64,000 bases of DNA, taken from the NCBI GenBank assembly GCA_965644295.1, contig CBFFRP010000451.1, forward strand, positions 1 through 64,000, given 5' to 3'. This document shows, in pieces, positions 47,672 to 58,130 of this stretch. Positions within the stretch are counted from its first letter, which is position 1. Each line of letters starts with the position of its first letter. The DNA comes from Paraphysomonas bandaiensis (taxonomy: Eukaryota; Chrysophyceae). Position numbers and translations under genes: made by a program. The notes under the pieces were generated by a model. It made no database searches and was not told where the DNA came from. It saw nothing but the letters and a program-made list of their open reading frames with translations.

Positions 47672-48438
47672 AACACATCCGCCGCTATTAGAACCGTTAC
47701 GGGTGAATCTTACGAATACTCTGATGTGTTGATTGTATTTATTAAGGGTGTGTGTGGCTTATATATGGTGATATCTTACCTGCTACCAGGGCTCATGTAC
47801 AGGGGCTCATATACACTCATTTCTCTATAGATTTCAATGGAATTCACACACGACAGATATCTGATAGATGCAGATGCTACTCACAGTTTACAGCTTGTGT
47901 TATATACATGATAATGCTCTCTGTCATGACTGTTAATATGAATGCTATCCTATGAAAAACACTGTACACCTCTCTGCATATACACCCATCCATACATACC
48001 GTACCTGTGCACACATACATACATAGAAGAAGTACACTTCACAGGACATGAAGTGAGACTGAATAACATACCTGGAAATTTCCATAGGTTACTACTGTAT
48101 ACCTCCATGTATTCTAGAGTATACTGGACGTATTCAATATATTCTAATTGATCAACGTCATAGAAATACATATTCATACCGAGTGTATTCTTGACTTCTA
48201 TCCCTATATAAATATACGTATATTCATATACTGCTGCTGGTCATGTTACTGTATATTGATATTGAAATTGACTTCGTCACTTCGTCTTCGACTTCATGAT
48301 CTATATCACATACACTCTCCTCCTTAATTAACACCAACAGTGTCCCTTCAACCTGCATATATATCCCAGTCAATAGAAGTAAACATACATACATACACAG
48401 TACAGCAGTACTCATAAGTGCGTGTAATCTCCATATAT
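47672..48438. other. Divergent promoter region
   Basis: Shared 5' region of the otubain-RBR and dysferlin-domain genes. It contains TACTGCTGCTGG at 48229-48240, TACAGCAGTA at 48401-48410 and short CATA runs. No coding sequence. Confidence 0.6.
48401..48410. promoter_or_regulatory. Candidate promoter motif TACAGCAGTA
   Basis: Only 29 bp before the ATG of the dysferlin-domain gene, with a related TACTGCTGCTGG at 48229. Role inferred from recurrence upstream of other genes. Confidence 0.35.
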
Positions 48439-50115
48439 ATGGCGACTATAATTAACGATCATTGTCATGATATCACACGCGTCATAGAAGTTTTTGAGAA
48501 TGAAAGATATCAACTTTCGGCTATGGATTGGAGCTCACAGGGTTTGCTACCAACAGACAGGTTACAGTCGTCAATATATGCCTCTATGTGTGATTATATA
48601 TACAATCAACAGAAAGGCTATTAGTACACGAGATGGACGTGCTGGATGGGTTACATTCGATCAAGCAGGAGGTAATTCATTCACTGTAACCTTTCATTGT
48701 CTCAGTATACAATCAGAGGCTCTCATATCTCGAGGATGGAGCTGGGCGGAGAACACGTGGACTATAGACTGTCATTTCCCTGGAAGCGACTCTGATGGGT
48801 GGTCATATGCCAGTAATTTCGGTAGTATTGACCAGAATGGGACTGCGATAAAGGGCATGTCACATTTTGTTAGACGTAGACGGCGTACGAGGAAACAGAT
48901 CTTTGTGGCTAATAATGAGGTTTCAGGGACATGCGACCACTGTGACTCTATGCACGTTGATCTGTTGTCTGACAAGCTTCTAGAGGCTCTCACACAGACT
49001 TCTCTGCACGAATATCCGGGGGAATCTCCCCCTGCCCCTGCCACGAATAGACTTAAGGACCTCCTCATGGAAACATTAGGATTGGCCTCTATTAGTGAGC
49101 GTTTTGACATGAAGCATGTTCACCACGTCTTAGACAAGTTTTTGACGTTAGTGCTAAATAAGAAGAGTGCTTGGAGCAAAGCAGCTTCCATATTCGGGGG
49201 AGAATACTCTCCGGAACAACTCCCGCAGAGAGCCAAAGAGCTGGATCGCGATGCTTTTACCTCAGAGGAACGGCGAGAGATTGCGAAGTTGCTGATTCGA
49301 AAGTATGACACGGATAATGAATATCACTGCGAAGAATCCCGGTGTGGGTCGAGTTGCGTTTTCGCGCCGTACTATTGTAACAACGATGGCTGTACGGCCG
49401 TATTCTCTATGAAGTGGCGGGATCAGCATGATGGTATTTGTCCCTTTAAAGTGGTGGACTGTACAAGGGAATGTGGGGAACGGGTTGCACGCCGAGATAT
49501 GAACCGGCATCTCGAAGAATCTTGCAACAAGAGACCTGCGCATTGCCCTTTCTCCTCCCTTGGCTGTTCCGCTGCAGGTGGTGCTGCAGGAAGCTATATT
49601 AAATTGTTGCTCAAATTTTATCACAGAGATGACTCACAGAGACCTCCCCGAACATTTGGAGGAGGCTACTCAGGGCCATTTGTTGTTGGTTACTCGTCGC
49701 ATGACGGAACAGCAACAGGTGATAGTTAAAATGCACAAAAAGGTACGTCAATACTTGTTTCATTGCATCTGCACTTACATAGTATTAGATAAACGAGCTT
49801 GAGAGTAGGGCTTCCGAACATGCTGGAAGTATTACGACACTGCAGGCCGGTGCCGCTGCTGTCATGGCGTCACTTCGGACACTTGAGAGGTCTGAAGGGG
49901 AACGGGAATCGAGTGTGAAGAGTTTGGAGTCCATGGAGCGAAAACTGGACAAGGAGCTCGCAAACATGAAGAACACAGTGAAAACTCTAGAGCGAGATGT
50001 GGACAGACAAACTGCTAGGATTGGCTCTGTTGAAACTTCCCTAACCGGACTACAGAGTTGTATGCAGGGACAGAAGAATGGCGATCCGGTGCGACGTCAA
50101 TCTTCCACGACGTAG
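48439..50115 (+). CDS. Dysferlin-domain / TRAF-type zinc-finger / coiled-coil protein
   Basis: Four exons (48439-48560, 48613-49577, 49627-49742, 49798-50115) sum to 1521 nt, giving 506 residues. The N-terminal half resembles the paired DysFN/DysFC domain of peroxins and ferlins: VFENERYQLSAMDWSSQGLL and LPTDRK, then GWSWAENTWTIDCHF, DSDGWSYASNFGSI and VRRRRRTRKQ. Residues about 290-370 are TRAF-type zinc fingers (CEESRCGSSCVFAPYYCNN, HDGICPFKVVDCTRECGERV, HLEESC, RPAHCPF). The C-terminus is a long coiled coil (ESSVKSLESMERKLDKELAN). The parts suggest a membrane-adaptor protein, perhaps in ubiquitin or receptor signalling. I know of no characterised protein with this order. There is no RING domain and no MATH domain. 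Confidence 0.78.
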
Positions 50116-50859
50116 GGATATTTAACTTGAAGAGAACAGGCAGTTCGAGTAGTCGCTAGTATTTTAGGCGTTCATACGGCACATTGTTGTTGAGTACTAA
50201 ACAAAAAGACGGTGTATATTTTATAAATATTGTATTGGCCACAGTTGCTGAAGATAATACGCATAATGAACCGATCACGTATCACGTCGTATCACGTAGC
50301 AGTTGCGTATTTTATTGCTTATCTCCAGGCTGAAAATGTGAATGATTTTCTCTTAAGGCCACTACTTCCGTTTCACTACTATAATTACTATCATGATATA
50401 TATTATTATTTCTCATAGACACAATCAAAACGTTACGAAAAATATAGAAAGTCTAGAGTAATATATAGTTATATTATTTCAATATATGTATATTTTTAAT
50501 TCGACCTGTATATTTTTGTAATATATAATATATACTGCAAAAATATACTGCTATATACAGAGTAATATGCCCCTGGCCCCTGATGGGTTCCCCTTAGCAA
50601 TAGACTCTATGTTCTAGCTATAACGATCATATAATACTTGATAGTGCACTTATTGCAGTCGGCTATCAGACACAATGGTTTTGCGAATCGCTTGATAATA
50701 ATAAACGCTTCATTACAGCAGTATGATTTTTAGCCCCAACCATTGATTATAGTAGTCAAGTCACTTACTCTAGTAGCTAGTGCTTCTCAGGTGCAGCTCA
50801 TGAATGCTTTAAATTGCATTATAGCATATAGATATATACCACATGTAAGGGTGGCCCCT
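50116..50859. other. Intergenic between convergent genes
   Basis: AT-rich, with TACAGCAGTA at 50714-50723 that is not near a start codon. No gene recognised. Confidence 0.5.
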
Positions 50860-51232
50860 CTCAATATTATTATTATTATTATTATTATTTCGACAGCATA
50901 TATAAACACACGCAGGTTCCGCAAGGTCCACCTAATTTAGTCCCCTTGCTTCCTGGAGCACAAAATTCTTCAGAAGCGTGTAAACCCCAAAGACTAACCC
51001 AATACTATTCAAGAATATTATTTCAAAGTTGGCAACTACATTTAGTCGCTACCAATATATATCACCACTAGTGTGTGTAAGCAACAATAATGGATGAGCG
51101 GACAGTAATGCCTGATTAGTATAATATAGATATATAGATATTTAACGCACGTAAGAGTTATAACTTGGGTAGACCCTTTCATTATTATTATTTCGGCAGC
51201 ACAATATATAAACACACGCAGGTTCGCAAGGA
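50860..51232 (-). repeat. 3' flank of the inverted duplication, with a truncated repeat of the gene end
   Basis: Matches 61591-61965 in reverse. Within it, about 50930-51030 repeats the last coding region and 3' end of the adjacent gene (AAGACTAACCCAATACTA, then AACACACGCAGGTTC). The local end of the gene was therefore duplicated in tandem before the whole block was inverted and copied. ATT runs are present at 50862-50890. Confidence 0.85.
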
Positions 51233-53467
51233 TCACCCGTTTTGGTCCCCTTCCTTCTCTCGGATCTGCTTGAACACAAAATACTTCAGAAACGCATAAA
51301 CCCCAAAGACTAACCCAATACTACTAAGCAATACAATAATCGCTATATCCATGTATTTTCTATAACTTATTAAATTAAACGATGCATCACTTGACCTCAC
51401 TGATGAGTCGTCATCAAACGCGAATGTGAGTTTGAATGGTAGTGACTCAGCCATTGAAGCAGCAAACATATTGTCATAGATTTTTAGCGTATAGTAGCCA
51501 TTACCAGGCGGTAGCCCGGTCTTGAAATAAATATCCGCCCTTCCTTCAGAATTAAGAATAAGTGGTCCAGTATTAAAGTAACTTGCAGAATTAGTCGCGT
51601 TACTTGCGAAGCACTCAATTCTTCCTATGGGAGAGTGGAAGCAAAGACTAAACTTCAAAAAGTGTGACACACAATTGCCCTTATACGTCCAGTTTGACTG
51701 TAACGGAACAGTTTCGTTTATAACATACTCATCGCCTCCATTCGGATGCAAAATGTTGTAAACGCGTGAACAATCAAAAGTAGGTGTCGTTGTAGGGTGC
51801 TCCGTGGGATATCTCGTCGGGGCATATGTAGGCGCCGAAGTAGGAAAGCATGTCGGCTCTACAGTAGGTGATGCACTTGGCCCATTTGACGGCTCTGCAG
51901 ATGGGCGATCAGTGGGAAGTTTCGTCGGGGAATACGTGGGAGTCAAAGTAGGAAACTGTGTCGGCTCTACCGTGGGTGTTGCACTTGGCCGACAGGACGG
52001 CACTGCAGATGGGCGACAAGTAGGAATCGAGGTAGGAAAACATGTCGGCTCTACAGTAGGTGTTGCACTTGGCCCATTTGACGGCTCTGCAGATGGGCGA
52101 TCAGTGGGAAGTTTCGTCGGGGAATACGTGGGAGTCAAAGTAGGAAACTGTGTCGGCTCTACTGTGGGTGTTGCACTTGGCCGACAGGACGGCACTGCAG
52201 ATGGGCGACAAGTAGGAACCGAGGTAGGAAAACATGTCGGCTCTACAGTAGGTGTTGCACTTGGCCCATTTGACGGCTCTGCAGATGGGCGATCAGTGGG
52301 AAGTTTCGTCGGGGAATACGTGGGAGTCAAAGTAGGAAACTGTGTCGGCTCTACTGTGGGTGTTGCACTTGGCCGACAGGACGGCACTGCAGATGGGCGA
52401 CAAGTAGGAACCGAGGTAGGAAAACATGTCGGCTCTACAGTAGGTGTTGCACTTGGCCCATTTGACGGCTCTGCAGATGGGCGATCAGTGGGAAGTTTCG
52501 TCGGGGAATACGTGGGAGTCAAAGTAGGAAACTGTGTCGGCTCTACTGTGGGTGTTGCACTTGGCGGACAGGACGGCACTGCAGATGGGCGACAAGTAGG
52601 AATCGAGGTAGGAAAACATGTCGGCTCTACAGTAGGTGTTGCACTTGGCCGATATGACGGCGCTGCAGATGGGCGACCAGTGGGAAATTTCGTCGGCACT
52701 ACAGTGGGTTGTACAGATGGTATAGGTGTGGGAACTGAAGTGGGTACCGGGATACATACAACACTATCATACCCTGAGGTGAAACCAGTAGGACACTCAA
52801 AGCACCCGGCTGTAGTTTTATACATGCCTGGTGGACAGCCTAAGCGTACCCAGACTCTGTGAGTTGTATCAAAATAGTAGCTCACACTATTATCGTCACA
52901 CTCATATCTAAACCCGCTACCTCGGATAGCCCAGTTATGCTCATTTATTTCCCTGAAGGGAAACTCCAAGAATGCCCCACTATTGTAAGCATGATTTGTG
53001 GATTCTGGAAGATATGCTGTATGACCATTCAGAGGGATGAAGCCATCTTTCCAATATGACGGATCATTATTTTTCTTCCCACTATAAGCAGTATGGATAA
53101 TATGAGCCTCAGCTGTTTTAAAGTGTAATCTTCGTGAGTGTGATCCTGATGTGCACTCGAATCTAACTTCTCGTATGAGTTCATGTGCGTATCCGAGATT
53201 CGACACTGTTGTATGGGAGTTCGAAGACAGTGATAAGGGTGCAACATGAGCCAGTAGTACTGGATTCGTCCCTCCTTCATGCTCATAGTTGTATAGTAGA
53301 GTCCACCCCCCTCCATCAGTGTGCATATCGCAGTATACATTCACTTGACCCTGATCAGATGCAAGATGATAGATACCATCACTAGAGTCCCTTCTTATCA
53401 CTGATGAACATGTCTGAACAGCATCAGAGATAGCGATGAGAGTCAGAAGAAAGAGAACAGTGAGCAT
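51233..53467 (-). CDS. Fibrinogen-like, PTPS-stalk type I surface protein (long paralogue)
   Basis: 744 residues, no intron. The signal peptide is MLTVLFLLTLIAISDA. A fibrinogen-C-like N-lobe follows (SDGIYHLASDQGQVNVYC, then DMHTDGGGWTLLYNYEH) and a Cys-rich module (GCPPGMYKTTAGCFECPTGF). A stalk of PTxxPS-type repeats includes about four 64-residue units. After it comes a beta-rich domain (ILHPNGGDEYVINETVPLQS; GYYTLKIYDN) like Kre9/KNH-type wall modules. One membrane helix (IAIIVLLSSIGLVFGVYAFL) and a short basic tail end it. It is probably a surface adhesin or receptor. The start at 53467 is chosen because of the signal peptide; the frame stays open upstream only because it reads through (TATG)n DNA. 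An inverted paralogue lies at 60256-61590. Confidence 0.85.
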   Translation of the reverse strand: MLTVLFLLTLIAISDAVQTCSSVIRRDSSDGIYHLASDQGQVNVYCDMHTDGGGWTLLYNYEHEGGTNPVLLAHVAPLSLSSNSHTTVSNLGYAHELIREVRFECTSGSHSRRLHFKTAEAHIIHTAYSGKKNNDPSYWKDGFIPLNGHTAYLPESTNHAYNSGAFLEFPFREINEHNWAIRGSGFRYECDDNSVSYYFDTTHRVWVRLGCPPGMYKTTAGCFECPTGFTSGYDSVVCIPVPTSVPTPIPSVQPTVVPTKFPTGRPSAAPSYRPSATPTVEPTCFPTSIPTCRPSAVPSCPPSATPTVEPTQFPTLTPTYSPTKLPTDRPSAEPSNGPSATPTVEPTCFPTSVPTCRPSAVPSCRPSATPTVEPTQFPTLTPTYSPTKLPTDRPSAEPSNGPSATPTVEPTCFPTSVPTCRPSAVPSCRPSATPTVEPTQFPTLTPTYSPTKLPTDRPSAEPSNGPSATPTVEPTCFPTSIPTCRPSAVPSCRPSATPTVEPTQFPTLTPTYSPTKLPTDRPSAEPSNGPSASPTVEPTCFPTSAPTYAPTRYPTEHPTTTPTFDCSRVYNILHPNGGDEYVINETVPLQSNWTYKGNCVSHFLKFSLCFHSPIGRIECFASNATNSASYFNTGPLILNSEGRADIYFKTGLPPGNGYYTLKIYDNMFAASMAESLPFKLTFAFDDDSSVRSSDASFNLISYRKYMDIAIIVLLSSIGLVFGVYAFLKYFVFKQIREKEGDQNG
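51830..52650 (-). repeat. 192-bp coding tandem repeat (64-residue PTPS unit)
   Basis: The base motif CCCATTTGACGGCTCTGCAG occurs at 51881, 52073, 52265 and 52457, a strict 192-bp period. Units differ by very few bases, so the expansion is recent. The unit encodes Pro/Thr/Ser blocks with regularly spaced Cys (EPTCFPTS, PTCRPSAVPSCRPS). Confidence 0.95.
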
Positions 53468-53670
53468 ATCAGTATATATATATATATATGTATGTATGTA
53501 TGAACACTCACTCTGTGCTGTGTATGTATGTATGTATGTAGTGATCTCATATTGTGGTCTATGTAGCTCTCTGTCTTGTTTCTTCCCACAATCTAGAAGA
53601 ATTCCGACCCATTGCTTTATGTGAACAGAATACACACCATAAGATACCATTTCCGTAATCCAAGAAATGG

Positions 53671-53918
53671 TATGTATGTATGTATGTATGTATGTATGTA
53701 TGTATGTATGTATGTATGTATGTAGGTATGTAGGTATGTGTGTATGTATGTATGTATGTATGTATGTATGTATGTATGTATGTAGGTATGTATGTATGTA
53801 TGTATGTATGTATGTATGTATGTATGTATGTATGTATGTATGTATGTATGTATGTATGTATGTATGTATGTATGTAGGTATGTATGAATGTATGTATGTA
53901 TGTATGTATGTATGTACG

Positions 53919-53952
<34 letters not shown>

Positions 53953-54096
53953 TGTATGTATGTATGTATGTATGTATGTATGTATGTATGTATGTATGTA
54001 TGTATGTATGTATGTATGTATGTATGGATGTATGTATGTATGTATGTATGTATGTATGTATGTATGTATGTATGTATGTATGTATGTACGTATGTA
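53671..54096. repeat. (TATG)n microsatellite, about 106 copies
   Basis: Imperfect TATG array with TAGG, TACG and TGAA-type interruptions, between the surface-protein gene and G-alpha. It gives long artefactual frames on both strands. Confidence 0.97.
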
Positions 54097-54217
54097 TATG
54101 TGCACACACACGTCTGAAGTCTAGAAGTATGTTCGTGTGTGAGTGGTTTTTGTCGTTTGTGCTAGTTCTTCCCATGATCGTACGTATGTACCTTGTACCT
54201 TAGTATATATATATATG

Positions 54218-54229
54218 TACTGCTGCTGG
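54218..54229. promoter_or_regulatory. Candidate promoter motif TACTGCTGCTGG
   Basis: About 265 bp upstream of the G-alpha start. The identical 12-mer sits at 48229 upstream of the dysferlin-domain gene. Confidence 0.3.
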
Positions 54230-54494
54230 TGTATGTGTGGTGCGTGTGTGTGTATCGACAAAACGTAACGCTTCTATCTAACTGTATACGTGACAGTTAT
54301 ATACATACACACGCTGTGTTAGTACATCGTCTCAGGTCTGTTAGTGCTTTAATACACCACGGGCTCATATGATTCAGTGCAGGGCATAGTTGTAAGTGTT
54401 AGTTACTGCTTTTCTTGACGTGAATACTATTGGTCATAACATATTAAGGTTCTTATAATTATATCCGTAGAGAGGATTGTTAGCAGATAGGGAG

Positions 54495-55618
54495 ATGGGA
54501 GCCTGCGGTTCAAGAATGACTGAAGAAGAGAAAAGAAATTATCTCAAGAATAAAGAGATTAATGAAATGATGGAAAGAAATGCCAAACTAGAGGCTGAGA
54601 AGATAAAGCTGCTGTTGCTTGGTGCTGGTGAGTCCGGCAAGAGCACAATATTCAAGCAGATGAAAGTCATTTACGGCAAAACGTTCACTGAAGAAGAGCG
54701 AAGGCAGCATACGTCGACCATTTACTCCAACATATTAACAGCTATTAAGATACTTTGCGATCAAGCCGCTGTGTATAATATGGTGTCTAAAATTGAAGTG
54801 CAGAAGTCCTTTGAATTGGTGAAGGCCCTCGACGAGAACGATGCTATTACTGAAGATGTTGGCAACGCTATTAAGGCTCTTTGGGCTGACCCAGGAATAC
54901 AAGAGGTGTGGAAGAGGCGAAGTGAATATCAAATTATCGAATCTGTTAAGTATTACTTCGATAGAATTGATGTAATTGCTTCACGTGACTATATTCCGGA
55001 AAACGAAGACATCATGTATTCCCGCGTGCGAACATCAGGAATCGTCACAGAGAGCTACGAAATAGATGGAGCAAAGTTTGAGATGTACGATGTAGGAGGA
55101 CAACGTAACGAGAGGAAGAAGTGGATTCATTGCTTCGAAGATGTGACGGCAATAATATTTGTGGCTGCCTTATCTGAGTATGACCAAAAACTCTTCGAGG
55201 ACGCCTCAGCCAACCGCATGGTAAGAGCATTCCTTCGCAGATTGTTTACCTTGACGTTTGTCCACAGATTGAAGCCCTGGACCTCTTTGATGAAATCATA
55301 AACAATGCATTCTTCCGAAAGTCGTCTATTATTTTATTTTTAAACAAGAGGGATTTGTTTGAAGAAAAGGTAAAAACAACTCCGATTCGGGATACCCCCG
55401 CCTTCTCCGATTATTCTGGACCGGATGGAGACTATGACGCTGGTCTTTCGTACTTTCTCAAGAAATTTCTAGCCCGTAACAAGTCAGGTGCTGATCACCA
55501 AATATACCACCATGCGACATGTGCAACCGACACCAAGAATGTCAGAGTGGTGTTCAACTCCTGTAAAGACATTATCCTGAGGGAGAATTTGAAAAATAGT
55601 GGCTTTATGGACGACTAA
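54495..55618 (+). CDS. Heterotrimeric G-protein alpha subunit
   Basis: Two exons (54495-55220, 55268-55618; 47-nt intron) give 358 residues, normal for the family. The start MGACGSRM supplies Gly2 for myristoylation and Cys4 for palmitoylation, so the upstream in-frame Met at 54477 is unlikely. All GTPase boxes are present: LGAGESGKST, RVRTSGIVTE (switch I), DVGGQRNERKKW with the catalytic Gln, LFLNKRD and CATDT. The helical domain lies between boxes 1 and 2. The C-terminus (NLKNSGFMDD) lacks the Cys used for pertussis-toxin modification. It relays receptor signals at the plasma membrane. It sits between two copies of a surface-protein gene, though nothing in the sequence links them functionally. 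Confidence 0.97.
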
Positions 55619-55991
55619 CATATTGTTGGTCTTATGTACTGTGTTTATTCAAGTGCCCTACTATTCAGATTGAATGCAGCTCACGCGGTAAATGCGTTGT
55701 TAGGTCCTGCATCGTTACGTATAGGTTTCTTTTCATGTGGATGTATCATAAACGAAGCGTTATTTTGCTGTCGAGTGTATGCCGTGATGTCAATTCTTTG
55801 ACACCAAATATAATCTAATAAATTGCTTATCCCTACGTTTTTTATCATGTAAATACTGTAGCTACCTGACATTGCTATCCTCAATACAACGATTGTGGAG
55901 CACCAAATATAGTTCTACGGATACTATTTACATTTTACTTGTTGAATTTTGCTGTTTGTGAGCAATTTAAATTATATCCATTACTAGGGTA
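55619..55991. other. Intergenic; fragment of repeat family D
   Basis: 3' flank of G-alpha, then a short family D piece at about 55938-55975 just before the retroelement remnant. Confidence 0.5.
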
Positions 55992-56497
55992 CAGGATGAC
56001 TGGGATACATTTTTGCCTACAGTACAATTGATGTATAACACTACTGTGTCCTCGAGCACAAGTTTTACTCCATATTATATGATGTACGGTAGAGAATGCC
56101 GCTTGCCATCTATAGAGTTTACATTGTCCTCAAAACTTTCAGAGCTTCGTTTACGACCTGGTACCATTGAAGCTGAATGGATTGATAATTTGTCGATTTC
56201 TTTGGAACAAGCTTGGAATTATGCAAAGAAGAAAGCTCAAAAGAATCATCTTCGACATAACATGGTATCTAGGCAACCTCGAGAGTTCAAAGAATTTAAT
56301 GCATGGTATTTGTTCGACGTCCAATTAATGTGTTTAAATCGGCTGATGATGAGGAATTGTATAAAATTAATGCCAATCTACAAGCTAGATTTGAAGGACC
56401 TTATAAAGTTAGTCGGCGACTAAGTCCTATACTTTATGATGCTGAAATTGAAGGAAAAGAAGTTCGAATCAATGCTACTAATATGAAGCCATTCTAG
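55992..56497 (+). pseudogene. Ty3/gypsy integrase C-terminal remnant
   Basis: QDDWDTFLPTVQLMYNTTV and FTPYYMMYGREC match the end of the retroelement integrase core. A frame change at about 56300 leads to FEGPYKVSRRLSP and EGKEVRINATNMKPF, the chromodomain-like tail. No reverse transcriptase or protease remains upstream. A polypurine tract (GGAGGGGG, about 56542) and an LTR follow directly, as expected for the 3' end of the element. Confidence 0.75.
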
Positions 56498-56552
56498 GTT
56501 CGCAGTGAACTTCGTTCCGCATACTGGCGTATACGACTGCTGGAGGGGGTAG

Positions 56553-57420
56553 TGTAATAACCAGCTATCGGGTTATTCTATATTCTACAAGCTCTCTATT
56601 GTATATGCTTAAGTTTGTACATACTATCTGTACAACATTGGTTGAATATTATTATTGCCATAACTCACTATGATATATACATATACGATATACATGACTA
56701 TGACAATTCATGCTTATCATTGATACTTATATAATCATTCAATAGACAAAGAAAGACATGAATATCAATAATGAGACATAATGATGATGGATGATATATA
56801 TATATATATATGTTCTTATATATATTGACTTTAAGGTTGGAGAAGTTTACTGGAGAATTCCGGGTTTGATATCCACGCTCGTATCGGCATCCTCGGTCGT
56901 ATGGGCAGTCAGCATCTTATTTTTCGGAAATATATTGAAGCAAAATTACTCTATATAACTGCAGTATAACTACGGCAAGATTACACATAATTGTTGTCTC
57001 AATATTAGAGGCATCTTTGAACAAAAATATACAAAGGATGCCGATATGGTATATTTTTGCCTTATTGAGACAACAATTATCTGTATTCAAGGCGTAGTTG
57101 TACTGCAGTAATATAGAGGATATTTGCTTCAATTTATATCCGACAAATAATTAGTATTACGCTGATAGATGTGTACTGCCAGATTATCCAGTAATACAGT
57201 TATACATTACGTATTTCTTTCAGTGCTTATTGTGGGATTGATTGTACTTAAGGAGTACGCATACAAGGCTTCAACTACAATGAGAATACTGAATGTATCT
57301 TCCCTTATACAGTGGTGATGAGTTATTATGATCAACTGTGTTAGACTGTCTGGATGTGTTTGGTATTGAATATGAATGATGTTCATTCTATTGATCACGG
57401 AATCGTAGATAGACTTATAT
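56553..57420 (+). repeat. LTR of a Ty3/gypsy element, interrupted and 3'-truncated
   Basis: Begins TGTAATAACCAGCTATCGGG just after the polypurine tract. It is interrupted at 56880-57163 by a foldback element, then resumes at GATAGATGTGTACTGCC. It is mirrored by the inverted LTR at 57458-58129. Confidence 0.75.
56880..57163. mobile_element. Foldback (MITE-like) insertion in the LTR
   Basis: About 280 bp inserted in the LTR, with ACGCT on both sides (56875-56879 and 57159-57163). Two arms of about 80 bp (56926-57004 and 57057-57137) are mutual reverse complements and contain ATATTGAAGCAAA and ATAATTGTTGTCTCAATA. A single-arm relative lies at 35538-35665. No coding capacity. Confidence 0.75.
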
Positions 57421-57457
57421 AAATTATTGATAATAAGATGCAATTTCTTCAAAAAAT

Positions 57458-58129
57458 TGAGATACTAAGATCTCTACTTGGATGAGGAGACACTTGACCG
57501 AGTACGAGAGTCTGCTACTCTTATTATATAAGTCTATCTACGATTCCGTGATCAATGGAATGAACATCATTCATATTCAATACCAAACACATCCAGACAG
57601 TCTAACACAGTTGATCATAATAACTCATCACCACTGTATAAGGGAAGATACATTCAGTATTCTCATTGTAGTTGAAGCCTTGTATGCGTACTCCTTAAGT
57701 ACGGAGTTCAATCCCACAATAAGCACTGAAGGAAATACGTAATGTATAACTTTATTACTGGATAATCTGGCAGTACACATCTATCAGCGTGGATATCAAA
57801 CCCGGAATTCTCCAGTAAACTTCTCCAGCCTTAAAGTCAATATATATATATATATAATAAGAACATATATATATATCATCCATCATCATTATCATCATTA
57901 TGTCTCATTATTGATATTCATGTCTTTCTTTGTCTTTTGAATGATTATATAAATATCAATGATAAGCATGAATTGTCATAGTCATAATATATCATATATA
58001 TCTTAGTGTGAGTTATGGCAATAATAATAATTTTCAACCAATGTTGTACAGATAGTATGTACAAACTTAAACACATACAATCATAGAGAGCTTGTAGAAT
58101 ATAGAATAACCCGATAGCTTGTTATTACA
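57458..58129 (-). repeat. Second LTR, inverted orientation
   Basis: Read in reverse it starts TGTAATAACAAGCTATCGGG and ends CTTAGTATCTCA, a TG...CA LTR of about 672 bp without the foldback insertion. It faces the first LTR tail to tail, with about 40 bp of unique sequence between. Confidence 0.75.
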
Positions 58130-58130
58130 A

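Noticed and set aside
51804-52862. 352-residue plus-strand frame rich in Val-Gly
   Set aside because: Antisense shadow of the PTPS repeat of the minus-strand gene.
53468-54175. 235-residue N-terminal extension of the long surface protein
   Set aside because: The extension reads through (TATG)n DNA. The signal peptide at 53467 and the matching start of the paralogue mark the true beginning.
57207-57742. Two nearly identical 81-86 residue proteins on opposite strands
   Set aside because: They are the same LTR sequence in inverted orientation, not genes.
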